Below the pieces are notes generated by a model. The model made no database searches. It was not told the DNA's origin and worked only from the letters and a program-made list of their open reading frames with translations. From positions 62,001 through 126,000 of the forward strand of contig MNQS01000022.1 of the NCBI GenBank assembly GCA_001915545.1: DNA of 64,000 nt. Reading direction: 5' to 3'. Each line of letters begins with the position of its first letter. The stretch's first letter is position 1. Below are positions 29,028 through 36,152 of the stretch, piece after piece. The position numbers and the translations under genes are program-made. This DNA is from Bacteroides sp. 43_108. GTDB lineage: Bacteria; Bacteroidota; Bacteroidia; Bacteroidales; Bacteroidaceae.

Positions 29028-31439
29028 ATGAAAATTGGAAGACTCTTATTGATTGCCTGCGGAATGGCTGTTCTGGCTTCTCCTATATCTGCCCAAGACA
29101 AATTGTATGACAACACTTTTCCTCTCGGGAGCGTTAAACTTCTTGACGGTCCTTTCAAGCATGCTTGCGACCTCAATGTGGAGACTTTGCTTAAATATGA
29201 TGTCGACCGCTTGCTGGCACCTTTCCTCAAGGAGTCTGGTTTAACTCCTAAAGCTGAAAGTTTTGAGAATTGGAAGGACCTTGACGGACATGTCGGTGGA
29301 CATTATCTGTCGGCTCTTGCAATACACTATGCAGCTACGGGCAACGTTGAGTGCAAGCGCCGTATGGATTATATGGTGAGCGAGCTGAAGCGCTGTCAGC
29401 AGAAAAACGGCAATGGATATGTAGGCGGAGTGCCTCACGGTGCAGAAATTTGGAGTGTAGTGAAGAAAGGCAACGTCGGTATCGTACCGAAATTCTGGGT
29501 GCCTTGGTATAATCTGCACAAGACGTATGCCGGATTGCGCGATGCATGGATGTACGGTGGCAACGAAGACGCCAAGCAGATGTTTCTTGATTTGTGCGAT
29601 TGGGGACTTACTGTAATTGCTCCATTGAGCGATGAGCAGATGGAGAGAATGCTCGACACCGAATTCGGAGGAATGGACGAGGTTTATGCCGATGCATGTG
29701 CTATGACAGGCGATCTTAAATATCTTGATGCGGCAAAACGATTCTCGCATCATTGGCTTCTCGACAGCATGGCTGAAGGCAAGGACAATCTTGACAACAA
29801 ACATGCCAATACTCAAGTGCCTAAGGTTGTGGGATACCAGCGGATAGCGGAACTGAGCGGCGATAACGGTAGAATGACAGATTTTGACACTTACGAAAAG
29901 GCCACGAAGTTTTTTTGGAATACGGTTGTGAACACACGCACTCTTGCTTTGGGCGGAAACAGCCGGCGCGAACATTTTGCGCCAGCATCCGACTGCAAAA
30001 GCTATGTTGAGGATAGGGAAGGACCGGAATCGTGCAACACCAATAACATGCTCAAGTTGACGGAAGGGCTGTTCAGAATGAATCCGCTTGCCTCGTATGC
30101 CGATTTCTACGAAAGAGCAATGTTCAATCATATTCTTTCAACTCAGCATCCGCAGCATGGAGGATATGTGTATTTCACATCGGCACGTCCGGCTCACTAT
30201 CGTGTGTATTCTTCTCCAAACAGTGCCATGTGGTGTTGTGTCGGCACGGGCATGGAGAACCACGGCAAATATGGTGAATTCATTTATACCCACATAGGCG
30301 ATAGTCTATATGTCAATCTTTTTGTGGCTTCGGAATTGGATTGGAAAGAGAAAGGCATTATGTTGAGACAGGAAACTCAATTTCCTGATGAGGAAAGAAG
30401 CCGATTGGTAGTTCATACAGATAAACCTGTGAAGGCCACATTGCTGATACGCCATCCGTGGTGGAGCGATACAGGTCGGATGAAGGCTGTTTGTCGTGGA
30501 CGCGATTATGCCGCAGGGACAAATCCATCAGAATATATAGTGATTGAACGAAAGTGGAAAGACGGTGATGTCATAGACTTGACATTGCCAATGAAAGTGA
30601 CAGTTGAGGAACTTCCTAACGTTCCTGAATATGTTGCCATCATGCGAGGGCCTATACTTATGGGTGCACGTGTGGGCACAGACAATCTCGAAGGATTGGT
30701 GGCCGATGACGGACGATGGGGACATATTGCTCACGGGCCTCTTGTTTCTGTTTTCGATACTCCTCTGATAATTGGAAGTCGTGAAGACATAATCAAGAAA
30801 CTTGAAAACATGCGTCCTGTGGATGGTAGTCCAATGTGTTTCACAGTTCCGGGACTGTTCACGTTGAAAGGAAAGCCGGAACCAGATTTGGTTATCGAGC
30901 CTTTTTCCCGTATTCACGACTGCAGATATATGATGTATTGGCTGTCTATGGGAAATGAGGAATATGAACGTATGCGTAATGAAATGGTCAAGAAAGAACA
31001 GGCTAAGCTGGAACTTGACAAACGTACGGTTGATGCCGTTGCACCTGGTGAACAACAGCCGGAGGTTGACCATAGTATGAAGCGTGAAAAGTCGTTTACC
31101 GGCAATTTCATGGAAGAGACATGGCGTGATGCACGCGACGGCGGTTTTTTCCAGTATGAACTTTCTACTGAAGGGAAAACTTCGTTGAAGTTGATGGTAC
31201 GCTATTGGGGCAACGAGAGCGGACAGCGCACATTTGACATCTTGATAGACGGAAAGAAGCTTGTTGAGGAGAATCTGGCGGGAAAGTGGAATAAAAAGGA
31301 AATGATAAATGTGGAATATCCTATTCCTGCTGAGATGCTGAAAGGCAAATCGAAGGTAACGGTTTCCTTCCAAAGCCGACCTGGGCATACTGCAGGAGGA
31401 GTATTTGGCGTTCGTCTGCTGACAGCGTCTGATAAATAA
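29028..31439 (+). CDS. GH127 beta-L-arabinofuranosidase family protein
   Basis: The 803-residue exported enzyme has a signal peptide (MKIGRLLLIACGMAVLASPISAQ). The alpha/alpha-barrel domain of GH127 (formerly DUF1680) covers about 30-650. The zinc-thiolate site is visible as Glu334/Cys336 in EGPESCNTNNM and Cys403/Cys404 in MWCCVGTGMENHGKYGE; these match Glu338, Cys340, Cys417 and Cys418 of the characterised Bifidobacterium enzyme. The C-terminal ~130 residues form a beta-rich accessory domain (FFQYELSTEGKTSLKLMVRYWG). It probably removes beta-L-arabinofuranose from plant glycans in the periplasm. There are no SusC/SusD genes nearby. Its last 45 codons are duplicated at 32596-32733. Confidence 0.88.
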   Translation: MKIGRLLLIACGMAVLASPISAQDKLYDNTFPLGSVKLLDGPFKHACDLNVETLLKYDVDRLLAPFLKESGLTPKAESFENWKDLDGHVGGHYLSALAIHYAATGNVECKRRMDYMVSELKRCQQKNGNGYVGGVPHGAEIWSVVKKGNVGIVPKFWVPWYNLHKTYAGLRDAWMYGGNEDAKQMFLDLCDWGLTVIAPLSDEQMERMLDTEFGGMDEVYADACAMTGDLKYLDAAKRFSHHWLLDSMAEGKDNLDNKHANTQVPKVVGYQRIAELSGDNGRMTDFDTYEKATKFFWNTVVNTRTLALGGNSRREHFAPASDCKSYVEDREGPESCNTNNMLKLTEGLFRMNPLASYADFYERAMFNHILSTQHPQHGGYVYFTSARPAHYRVYSSPNSAMWCCVGTGMENHGKYGEFIYTHIGDSLYVNLFVASELDWKEKGIMLRQETQFPDEERSRLVVHTDKPVKATLLIRHPWWSDTGRMKAVCRGRDYAAGTNPSEYIVIERKWKDGDVIDLTLPMKVTVEELPNVPEYVAIMRGPILMGARVGTDNLEGLVADDGRWGHIAHGPLVSVFDTPLIIGSREDIIKKLENMRPVDGSPMCFTVPGLFTLKGKPEPDLVIEPFSRIHDCRYMMYWLSMGNEEYERMRNEMVKKEQAKLELDKRTVDAVAPGEQQPEVDHSMKREKSFTGNFMEETWRDARDGGFFQYELSTEGKTSLKLMVRYWGNESGQRTFDILIDGKKLVEENLAGKWNKKEMINVEYPIPAEMLKGKSKVTVSFQSRPGHTAGGVFGVRLLTASDK

Positions 31440-31500
31440 GTGAAGTTGGTTTTGTATCGTCATGTATAAGGCTTATTTGCCTTAGACACACTCGATGAAA
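31300..31500 (+). repeat. Direct repeat, copy 1 (3' end and downstream region of the GH127 gene)
   Basis: This ~201-bp segment includes codons 759-803 of the GH127 gene, the stop codon and about 60 bases beyond. It recurs at 32594-32816. Across the first ~149 aligned bases I count six substitutions (about 96% identity). Compared with copy 2, the downstream hairpin here is partly decayed and 21 bases are missing. Confidence 0.9.
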
Positions 31501-31539
31501 ACTATAGCTGTCATGTGGCTTTATATCAAAGAAAACATA

Positions 31540-31547
31540 TATCTTTG
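31540..31547 (+). promoter_or_regulatory. -7 element of the ATPase/STAS cassette
   Basis: TATCTTTG matches TAnnTTTG and lies 33 bp before the ATG at 31580, inside the unique DNA between the two repeats. The cassette therefore seems to carry its own promoter. Confidence 0.5.
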
Positions 31548-31579
31548 CTCAAGACAATATTATATCAATAAAATTGCAA

Positions 31580-32233
31580 ATGAACATAGACAGTCTGCTG
31601 AAACGGTATTTGGGTGAAAGTGGTGCATTGCCAGTCATAGAAATGTTCGACAGTGAAAGCATACATGCAGTCTACAAGGATATTGTAAATACGCTGAAAA
31701 TGCAACCTGACATAGAATTGGGCATATTGCAAACATTGAGTTATTGTTTCTATGAGATATTGGATAATGTTCTGACCCATTCCATGAAAGCGTGTGGTAT
31801 TGTAGTGATGCGTTACGATTCCAAAAAGGCGAAGATACAAATCATGGTGGTTGACGACGGCATCGGTATACATCGTTCACTGACGGAAAATAAGGTGTAT
31901 CGCAACCTGACGGAAGCTGAGGCTCTCACCCAATGTATGCTTGACAAGGTGACCGACGGAAAAGGTATGGGCTTTGGACTGTATTCCACCGCTTGCTTGA
32001 TACGTCAGGCTGGTATTATGCTGAAACTACATTCAGGTAGTCATATCTTAATTTCCGACGGAGTGGATGAACGAATAGAGGAAACCGAATTCTGGCAAGG
32101 TACGGTCATCTATTTCGAGCTCTTTTCCGATAAGGATATTGACCCTAACAAGGTTTTGGAGGACAGAACAGATGTTGTTTCTGAGTTTAATGATGAGTTT
32201 CTTGATACGGATGACATGGATGATTTATGGTAA
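31580..32233 (+). CDS. GHKL-type ATP-binding protein (anti-sigma-factor-like kinase)
   Basis: The 217-residue soluble protein has a single HATPase domain: N-box CFYEILDNVLTHS (Glu59, Asn63), G1 box VVDDGIGIH (92-98), G2 box GKGMGFGLYST (128-138) and a closing strand QGTVIYFELFS. There is no sensor, phosphoacceptor-His or membrane segment, so it resembles serine kinases such as SpoIIAB/RsbW more than a histidine kinase. An acidic tail (DTDDMDDLW) ends it. The ATG at 31580 is preferred over a TTG two codons earlier. A DUF4325 STAS-like gene follows after 22 bp, suggesting a kinase/antagonist pair. The cassette sits between duplicated GH127 ends. Confidence 0.75.
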   Translation: MNIDSLLKRYLGESGALPVIEMFDSESIHAVYKDIVNTLKMQPDIELGILQTLSYCFYEILDNVLTHSMKACGIVVMRYDSKKAKIQIMVVDDGIGIHRSLTENKVYRNLTEAEALTQCMLDKVTDGKGMGFGLYSTACLIRQAGIMLKLHSGSHILISDGVDERIEETEFWQGTVIYFELFSDKDIDPNKVLEDRTDVVSEFNDEFLDTDDMDDLW

Positions 32234-32243
32234 AATTTGAAGT

Positions 32244-32250
32244 AAGGAGG
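32244..32250 (+). promoter_or_regulatory. Canonical Shine-Dalgarno site of the STAS-like gene
   Basis: AAGGAGG lies five bases before the ATG at 32256. Such a full match is rare in Bacteroidota, where most genes, including those around it here, lack a clear Shine-Dalgarno site. It fixes the start and hints at foreign origin. Confidence 0.7.
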
Positions 32251-32255
32251 TATAT

Positions 32256-32549
32256 ATGGCTATATTTAAGTTTGTGACAATAGGGGAGAATCTCGGCACG
32301 CGGATGCTTGGCGAAAAAGTTCGTAATATGTTGTTACCCATGATTCAGACTGAAGAAAAGGTGGTGCTTGATTTTGAAGGCGTGGATGTGGTGTCAAACT
32401 CTTTTGCCGATGAATGCCTGGCAAAACTGTTGCTTGTCATGCCACTGGAAGAGCTGAAGAAGCGCACAACATTCCGTGGACTGAACGACTTTGCACGCAG
32501 GAACATTGCAGTGGCATTCAAGCGGAGAATGTTAGCTATGAAAGCGTAA
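32256..32549 (+). CDS. STAS-like domain protein (DUF4325)
   Basis: The 97-residue protein fits the STAS-like DUF4325 family. It contains VVLDFEGVDVVSNSFADECLAKLL, where VVSNSFADE (Ser47/Ser49) aligns with the D-S-S/T-G phosphorylation loop of anti-anti-sigma factors such as SpoIIAA. The C-terminus is basic (LNDFARRNIAVAFKRRML). With the upstream GHKL ATPase it resembles an anti-sigma / antagonist switch in which the ATPase phosphorylates or binds this protein. No sigma factor gene is adjacent, so the output is unknown. The family assignment is from motif memory; the functional model is inference. Confidence 0.7.
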   Translation: MAIFKFVTIGENLGTRMLGEKVRNMLLPMIQTEEKVVLDFEGVDVVSNSFADECLAKLLLVMPLEELKKRTTFRGLNDFARRNIAVAFKRRMLAMKA

Positions 32550-32595
32550 AGAGTCAGAAACAAAGTGGAAAGCAAAACCGACTTTTAAGGGGAAA

Positions 32596-32733
32596 ATGAT
32601 AAATGTGGAATATCCTATTCCTGCTGAGTTGCTGAAAGGCAAATCGAAGGTAACGGTTTCCTTCCAAAGCCGACCTGGACATACTGCAGGAGGAGTTTTT
32701 GGCGTTCGTCTGCTTACGACGTCTGATAAATAA
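32596..32733 (+). pseudogene. Remnant of GH127 C-terminus
   Basis: The segment encodes the last 45 residues of the GH127 protein with only two changes (Met to Leu, Ala to Thr) and the same stop codon. The upstream ~758 codons are absent. It is not expected to make a functional protein. It marks either an insertion into a duplicated gene end or the loss of a second tandem GH127 gene. Confidence 0.85.
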
Positions 32734-32772
32734 GTGAAGTTGATTTCGTAAAATTGTTCGTTGGTTTTGTAT

Positions 32773-32810
32773 CGAGTGTGTCTAAGGCTGATTAGCCTTA
32801 GACACACTCG
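32773..32810. repeat. Perfect 17-bp inverted repeat
   Basis: CGAGTGTGTCTAAGGCT (32773-32789) pairs perfectly with 32794-32810 around the loop GATT. No T-run follows on either strand, so it is not a standard intrinsic terminator. The matching site after the intact GH127 gene (about 31458-31495) keeps only one arm and a 6-bp core. Confidence 0.8.
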
Positions 32811-32858
32811 ATGAAACATTGATAATGAAAATTTTATAGACCTATAATTTAATATTTT

Positions 32859-33653
32859 ATGAAAGAACTAAAGAAGTACGGTCTCGAATCTTCAATAGGT
32901 GAAAGCGAGAATCTCGAGTCTAAGAAATTCAGAAGGTCTCAGAATGAATGGGGGTATGGCCATGGTTCATTGCCTGAAATCGAGATACGGCCTTCAGGTC
33001 ATGGCAGTTCTTCAGACTCTGATTCATGGAACAGCTCCGGCATTAATCCTGATACAGGCAGCAATCTTGCTGGCAATATAAAAGAAACTTGTAAAAGAAC
33101 TACAATGATGTCAAAAGTATATAGAATAGCCTTTATATTATTGTGTTTCCTGATTCCAGCAATGCAGTCATGTAAGCAAAATGCAAAAAAGGAAATATCC
33201 GCAGAGAGGCTAACGGAGATTCATAAGCGTGACAGTGCCAAATTAAGTTTGACACCGATGCTCAATAATAGAGATTTTGAGCATGTACTCCCTAGTATAG
33301 ATTCTTTGATTGCAGAGTATCCCGATGATCCGCAGCTTTATTTTGTTGAAGGGTGGGTGTATGATATGCAGGGCGACAGTCTTTTGGCACGCACCGCCTA
33401 CACCAAGTCCTGTAGTATTTATGACTCGCTTATTGCAGCCAATCCAAATATCAGTGACATGGTTAATAGGGCTTATATTGTGCAGATTCTGTATGGAATG
33501 GATGCTTATAACCGTGCGTTGGATGATATGCTGTCTTTTGTCGGCTCCTCGAGGGATTCGTTGTGGATAAATGACATGAGAGAAACGGTGTTTAAAAAAG
33601 AAGAACTGTCGTTTTGCGAGCTTTCAAATGATACGACATTAAAAAATAGATAA
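32859..33653 (+). CDS. Lipoprotein with TPR-like region and unusual N-terminal extension
   Basis: The frame is open for 264 codons. Residues 84-105 form a lipoprotein signal peptide (MSKVYRIAFILLCFLI, lipobox MQSC). The mature part has helical repeats (LPSIDSLIAEYPDDPQLYFVEGWVYDMQGDSLLARTAY) like tetratricopeptides. The natural start of that protein is probably the ATG at 33105 or 33108. The preceding 82 residues are hydrophilic and Gly/Ser-rich and begin MKELKKYGLES, which resembles leader peptides of Bacteroidota double-glycine precursors. They may be a separate small gene that has lost its stop codon. I do not recognise a family. It lies just after the duplicated GH127 segment. Confidence 0.5.
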   Translation: MKELKKYGLESSIGESENLESKKFRRSQNEWGYGHGSLPEIEIRPSGHGSSSDSDSWNSSGINPDTGSNLAGNIKETCKRTTMMSKVYRIAFILLCFLIPAMQSCKQNAKKEISAERLTEIHKRDSAKLSLTPMLNNRDFEHVLPSIDSLIAEYPDDPQLYFVEGWVYDMQGDSLLARTAYTKSCSIYDSLIAANPNISDMVNRAYIVQILYGMDAYNRALDDMLSFVGSSRDSLWINDMRETVFKKEELSFCELSNDTTLKNR

Positions 33654-33851
33654 ATATCAAATGATATATTATCATTATTATAGGACTACAATGTGTAGAA
33701 CATTATGGCCGTGAATCCCCAAAAGCTGTCCTTTTGAAAGACGTAACCTCTGTGTTGATCATGGTACAGGTAGTCTTAAGTTCAATGGCATAGTTAAACA
33801 ATTTTTCAAAGAAGATAAAAACGGATGTGTACATATAGAAATACCGCAACC

Positions 33852-34493
33852 ATGAAGTATATTGATTTTAAAATATTGTTATGCAGTTTTCTTTTTTTAG
33901 TATCGTCATCAACAGTTGCTCAGACGATTGATTCAGATTCTGTTGTATATTACTTATATGACCACGTCAAGGAAAACCAAGGCAGTGGCAATGCATGGGA
34001 AGACCGCATCATAGAATTGGACTACAGGGGTGATTCCGTATCCGGTTGCATGTGGGGAACATCAGATGAGTTCCAAGGTGCCCGTGAGGGATACTATCCC
34101 GGCCATTATGTCATAGGTCTCAAGGATGTCCGCATATGTGAGGACTCGATCTTCTTCATCCTTGACTCCCGTGGTGAGCGCTTCTTCAGCAATCCTGTTG
34201 ATGTAGACATCCACACATCGGCAGAAGCCAAGGAGCGTGGTTGGCATGACTGGGCTCAGGATCCGAGCTCGGCCTATGCTGTAGTCCCATGTCGTGGATA
34301 TATCAGCGGTGATACGATAGTAATGAAGGAAGTACATGTCAAGATGCTGCATTCTTATGACGATTTTTATTCTTTTTGTGGCGACATGCTTTTCGTTCGC
34401 ACAAGTCTTGACAGCATACGCAGGATAGATCGTCGGATGTCTCCAGAAGATGAGAAGATGAACAGAAAAAGTGGCGTTTATGACAGAGAGTAA
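33852..34493 (+). CDS. Secreted protein of unknown function
   Basis: The 213-residue protein starts with a signal peptide (MKYIDFKILLCSFLFLVSSSTVAQ). The mature part is beta-rich with many aromatic and acidic residues (ELDYRGDSVSGCMWGTSDEFQGAREGYYPG; VVPCRGYISGDTIVMKEVHV) and looks like a small lipocalin or calycin-type barrel, but I cannot assign a family. The ATG at 33852 is chosen because the signal peptide begins there; an upstream GTG would add nine unlikely residues. The ATG overlaps the stop codon (ATGA) of an open frame that has no start codon of its own. It lies in a run of unrelated exported proteins (32859-37889). Confidence 0.6.
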   Translation: MKYIDFKILLCSFLFLVSSSTVAQTIDSDSVVYYLYDHVKENQGSGNAWEDRIIELDYRGDSVSGCMWGTSDEFQGAREGYYPGHYVIGLKDVRICEDSIFFILDSRGERFFSNPVDVDIHTSAEAKERGWHDWAQDPSSAYAVVPCRGYISGDTIVMKEVHVKMLHSYDDFYSFCGDMLFVRTSLDSIRRIDRRMSPEDEKMNRKSGVYDRE

Positions 34494-34596
34494 CGGATAG
34501 CGATAATTGCAGTAGAGTTAGTCGTAGCAATTTGCTTTGCATGCATGTCGGCTTCATTGCAGAATAAATTTATGATGATTTGAAATTTTGATTATT

Positions 34597-35307
34597 ATGA
34601 TAAACAAGTTGAAATTACTCATATTATTTGTATTTTGTTGGCTGTTAGTTGATGCAGAAGCTCAATCTGAATATACAAGAAGAAAAGCGTATGATCTTGC
34701 GCGTACATGGGAAGCTCTGAAGTCGGATAGTTCTGCTTCAGCCCAGAATGCTTTTTTCGAGGCTTTTCCTGAAACGTGGACGGATTTTGTCCGTGTTTCG
34801 GATTATCTCAATCAGGGAGGTTCTGGAGGATGGGATTGCATGGATTGCATAAATGCTTTTGGACACTTGCCTGCCGTCAACGACACAGCCTACTGTATAA
34901 AGCTTCTCATGCTGTCAAGCGGTGCGGATTATGATGCGGATGCACCTAATTACTTCCAAGGCGTTCTCCATTCTCAGATGGAAAGCATTATGTATTGGGA
35001 GAATGAACTGGTTTCTGATATGTCAGCAGGCAAAAGACTGCGTATAGTTTTTTATCTGCTCTCCAAAGCTCTTCCAAGCGATCAGATGCGTTTCTGGCAG
35101 TTTTACTGGTCATCGATGTATTTTTATGAAGACGGCGGTTCTCCAAATACAAAATATAAGGCGGAAAGTCGGCGTATGCGTATTCTTTTGGAAAAGGAAG
35201 GATATGCAGATTTAGTAGAAACAATGGAAACCGCATATCGGTATTTTAATGGAGGTGTAATGTTCTTGTCAACCGATAGGTTTGTTTTTCCAGCATCTGT
35301 CAAGTGA
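34597..35307 (+). CDS. Secreted protein of unknown family, tandem paralogue 1
   Basis: The 236-residue protein has a signal peptide (MINKLKLLILFVFCWLLVDAEAQ). The mature helical part shares distinctive motifs with the next gene: DSSASAQNAFFEAFPETWTDF, VNDTAYCIKLLMLSSGAD and LPSDQMRFWQFYWSS. A CMDC cysteine pair occurs only in this copy. I do not recognise the family. The pair lies 58 bp apart on the same strand and probably arose by tandem duplication. A role at the cell envelope is likely because both are exported; nothing more can be said. Confidence 0.65.
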   Translation: MINKLKLLILFVFCWLLVDAEAQSEYTRRKAYDLARTWEALKSDSSASAQNAFFEAFPETWTDFVRVSDYLNQGGSGGWDCMDCINAFGHLPAVNDTAYCIKLLMLSSGADYDADAPNYFQGVLHSQMESIMYWENELVSDMSAGKRLRIVFYLLSKALPSDQMRFWQFYWSSMYFYEDGGSPNTKYKAESRRMRILLEKEGYADLVETMETAYRYFNGGVMFLSTDRFVFPASVK

Positions 35308-35365
35308 TTTGTCAAGTTGTTTTGATAGTTCAGCAGTTTGTTACATAATTTTATAAAATATAGAT

Positions 35366-36037
35366 ATGAAGATTATAGTAGTTGCAATTTGTGTGTTTTG
35401 CATTACAGCCGTTGATGCATTTGCACAATTCCCATATATGAAAAAACGTGCTGAAGAACTCAGCGCAGCCTATGTCAGACTTCAGTCAGACAGTTCTGCT
35501 TCTGCGCAACAGGCTTTCCTTCGGGCTTTTCCTGAAGAATGGACAGACTTTCTTTGCATTTTTGATTATATTGATCTTGGCGGACGTGATACCGAACGTT
35601 ATATTGAACGTTTCGGCAGTCTTACGGCTGTCAATGACACAGCCTACTGCATAAAACTTCTCATGTTAGCAAGCGGAGCTGACCTTGAAGCCGGACTTCC
35701 AGAAGCATTCCGAAATATGCTTCATCAACGGCTCGAATGCTGTTCATGTGTCCGGAGTACAAAAGAGATCTCGTCAAACAAGGATGTTCTTCCTATAGTA
35801 TTCATGCTTTTGGCTGATGCTTTGCCTGGTGATCAGATGCGTTTCTGGCAGTTCTACTGGTCGTCGCAGCACAGCAAGGAAGGTGGCTTTGTATCTCATG
35901 AGCAAGAATTGATGCGTATGCGTGGCAGGTTAGAAAAAGAAGATTATAAGGATTTGACGGAGATAATGGAAATTGCCTACAAGTACTTTAATGACGGTGT
36001 GCTTTATCTATACGACAAGAGGTTTAAAGCAGACTGA
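35366..36037 (+). CDS. Secreted protein of unknown family, tandem paralogue 2
   Basis: The 223-residue protein has a signal peptide (MKIIVVAICVFCITAVDAFAQ) and keeps the same three motifs as its upstream paralogue: DSSASAQQAFLRAFPEEWTDF, VNDTAYCIKLLMLASGAD and LPGDQMRFWQFYWSS. The segment between the second and third motifs differs, with a CCSC cluster here. The strong conservation of the QMRFWQFYWSS stretch suggests a structural core or binding site. Family and function are unknown. Confidence 0.65.
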   Translation: MKIIVVAICVFCITAVDAFAQFPYMKKRAEELSAAYVRLQSDSSASAQQAFLRAFPEEWTDFLCIFDYIDLGGRDTERYIERFGSLTAVNDTAYCIKLLMLASGADLEAGLPEAFRNMLHQRLECCSCVRSTKEISSNKDVLPIVFMLLADALPGDQMRFWQFYWSSQHSKEGGFVSHEQELMRMRGRLEKEDYKDLTEIMEIAYKYFNDGVLYLYDKRFKAD

Positions 36038-36152
36038 TGCATAGTGGTGAAATTCCTTAGCGCACTGTATATTGTTGATGTATTGTTTGTTGCAGATACG
36101 GCGATTTTTATCATATCGTATTCGTGAAAAAACATATTTTAATGACATATAA

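Larger units (their letters stand above)
32594..32816 (+). repeat. Direct repeat, copy 2 of the GH127 3' end
   Basis: This ~223-bp segment starts 44 bp after the STAS-like gene's stop codon. It repeats 31300-31500, with a 21-base insertion after the stop codon and an intact palindrome at the end. Weaker similarity (AAAGTGGAA at 32562 and at 31283) suggests that the original duplication began a little further upstream. Confidence 0.9.

Noticed and set aside
31300-32816. Insertion-sequence or transposon interpretation of the repeat-flanked cassette
   Set aside because: No transposase or integrase gene, no terminal inverted repeats at the cassette borders and no short target-site duplication are visible; the flanking repeats are gene ends of about 200 bp.
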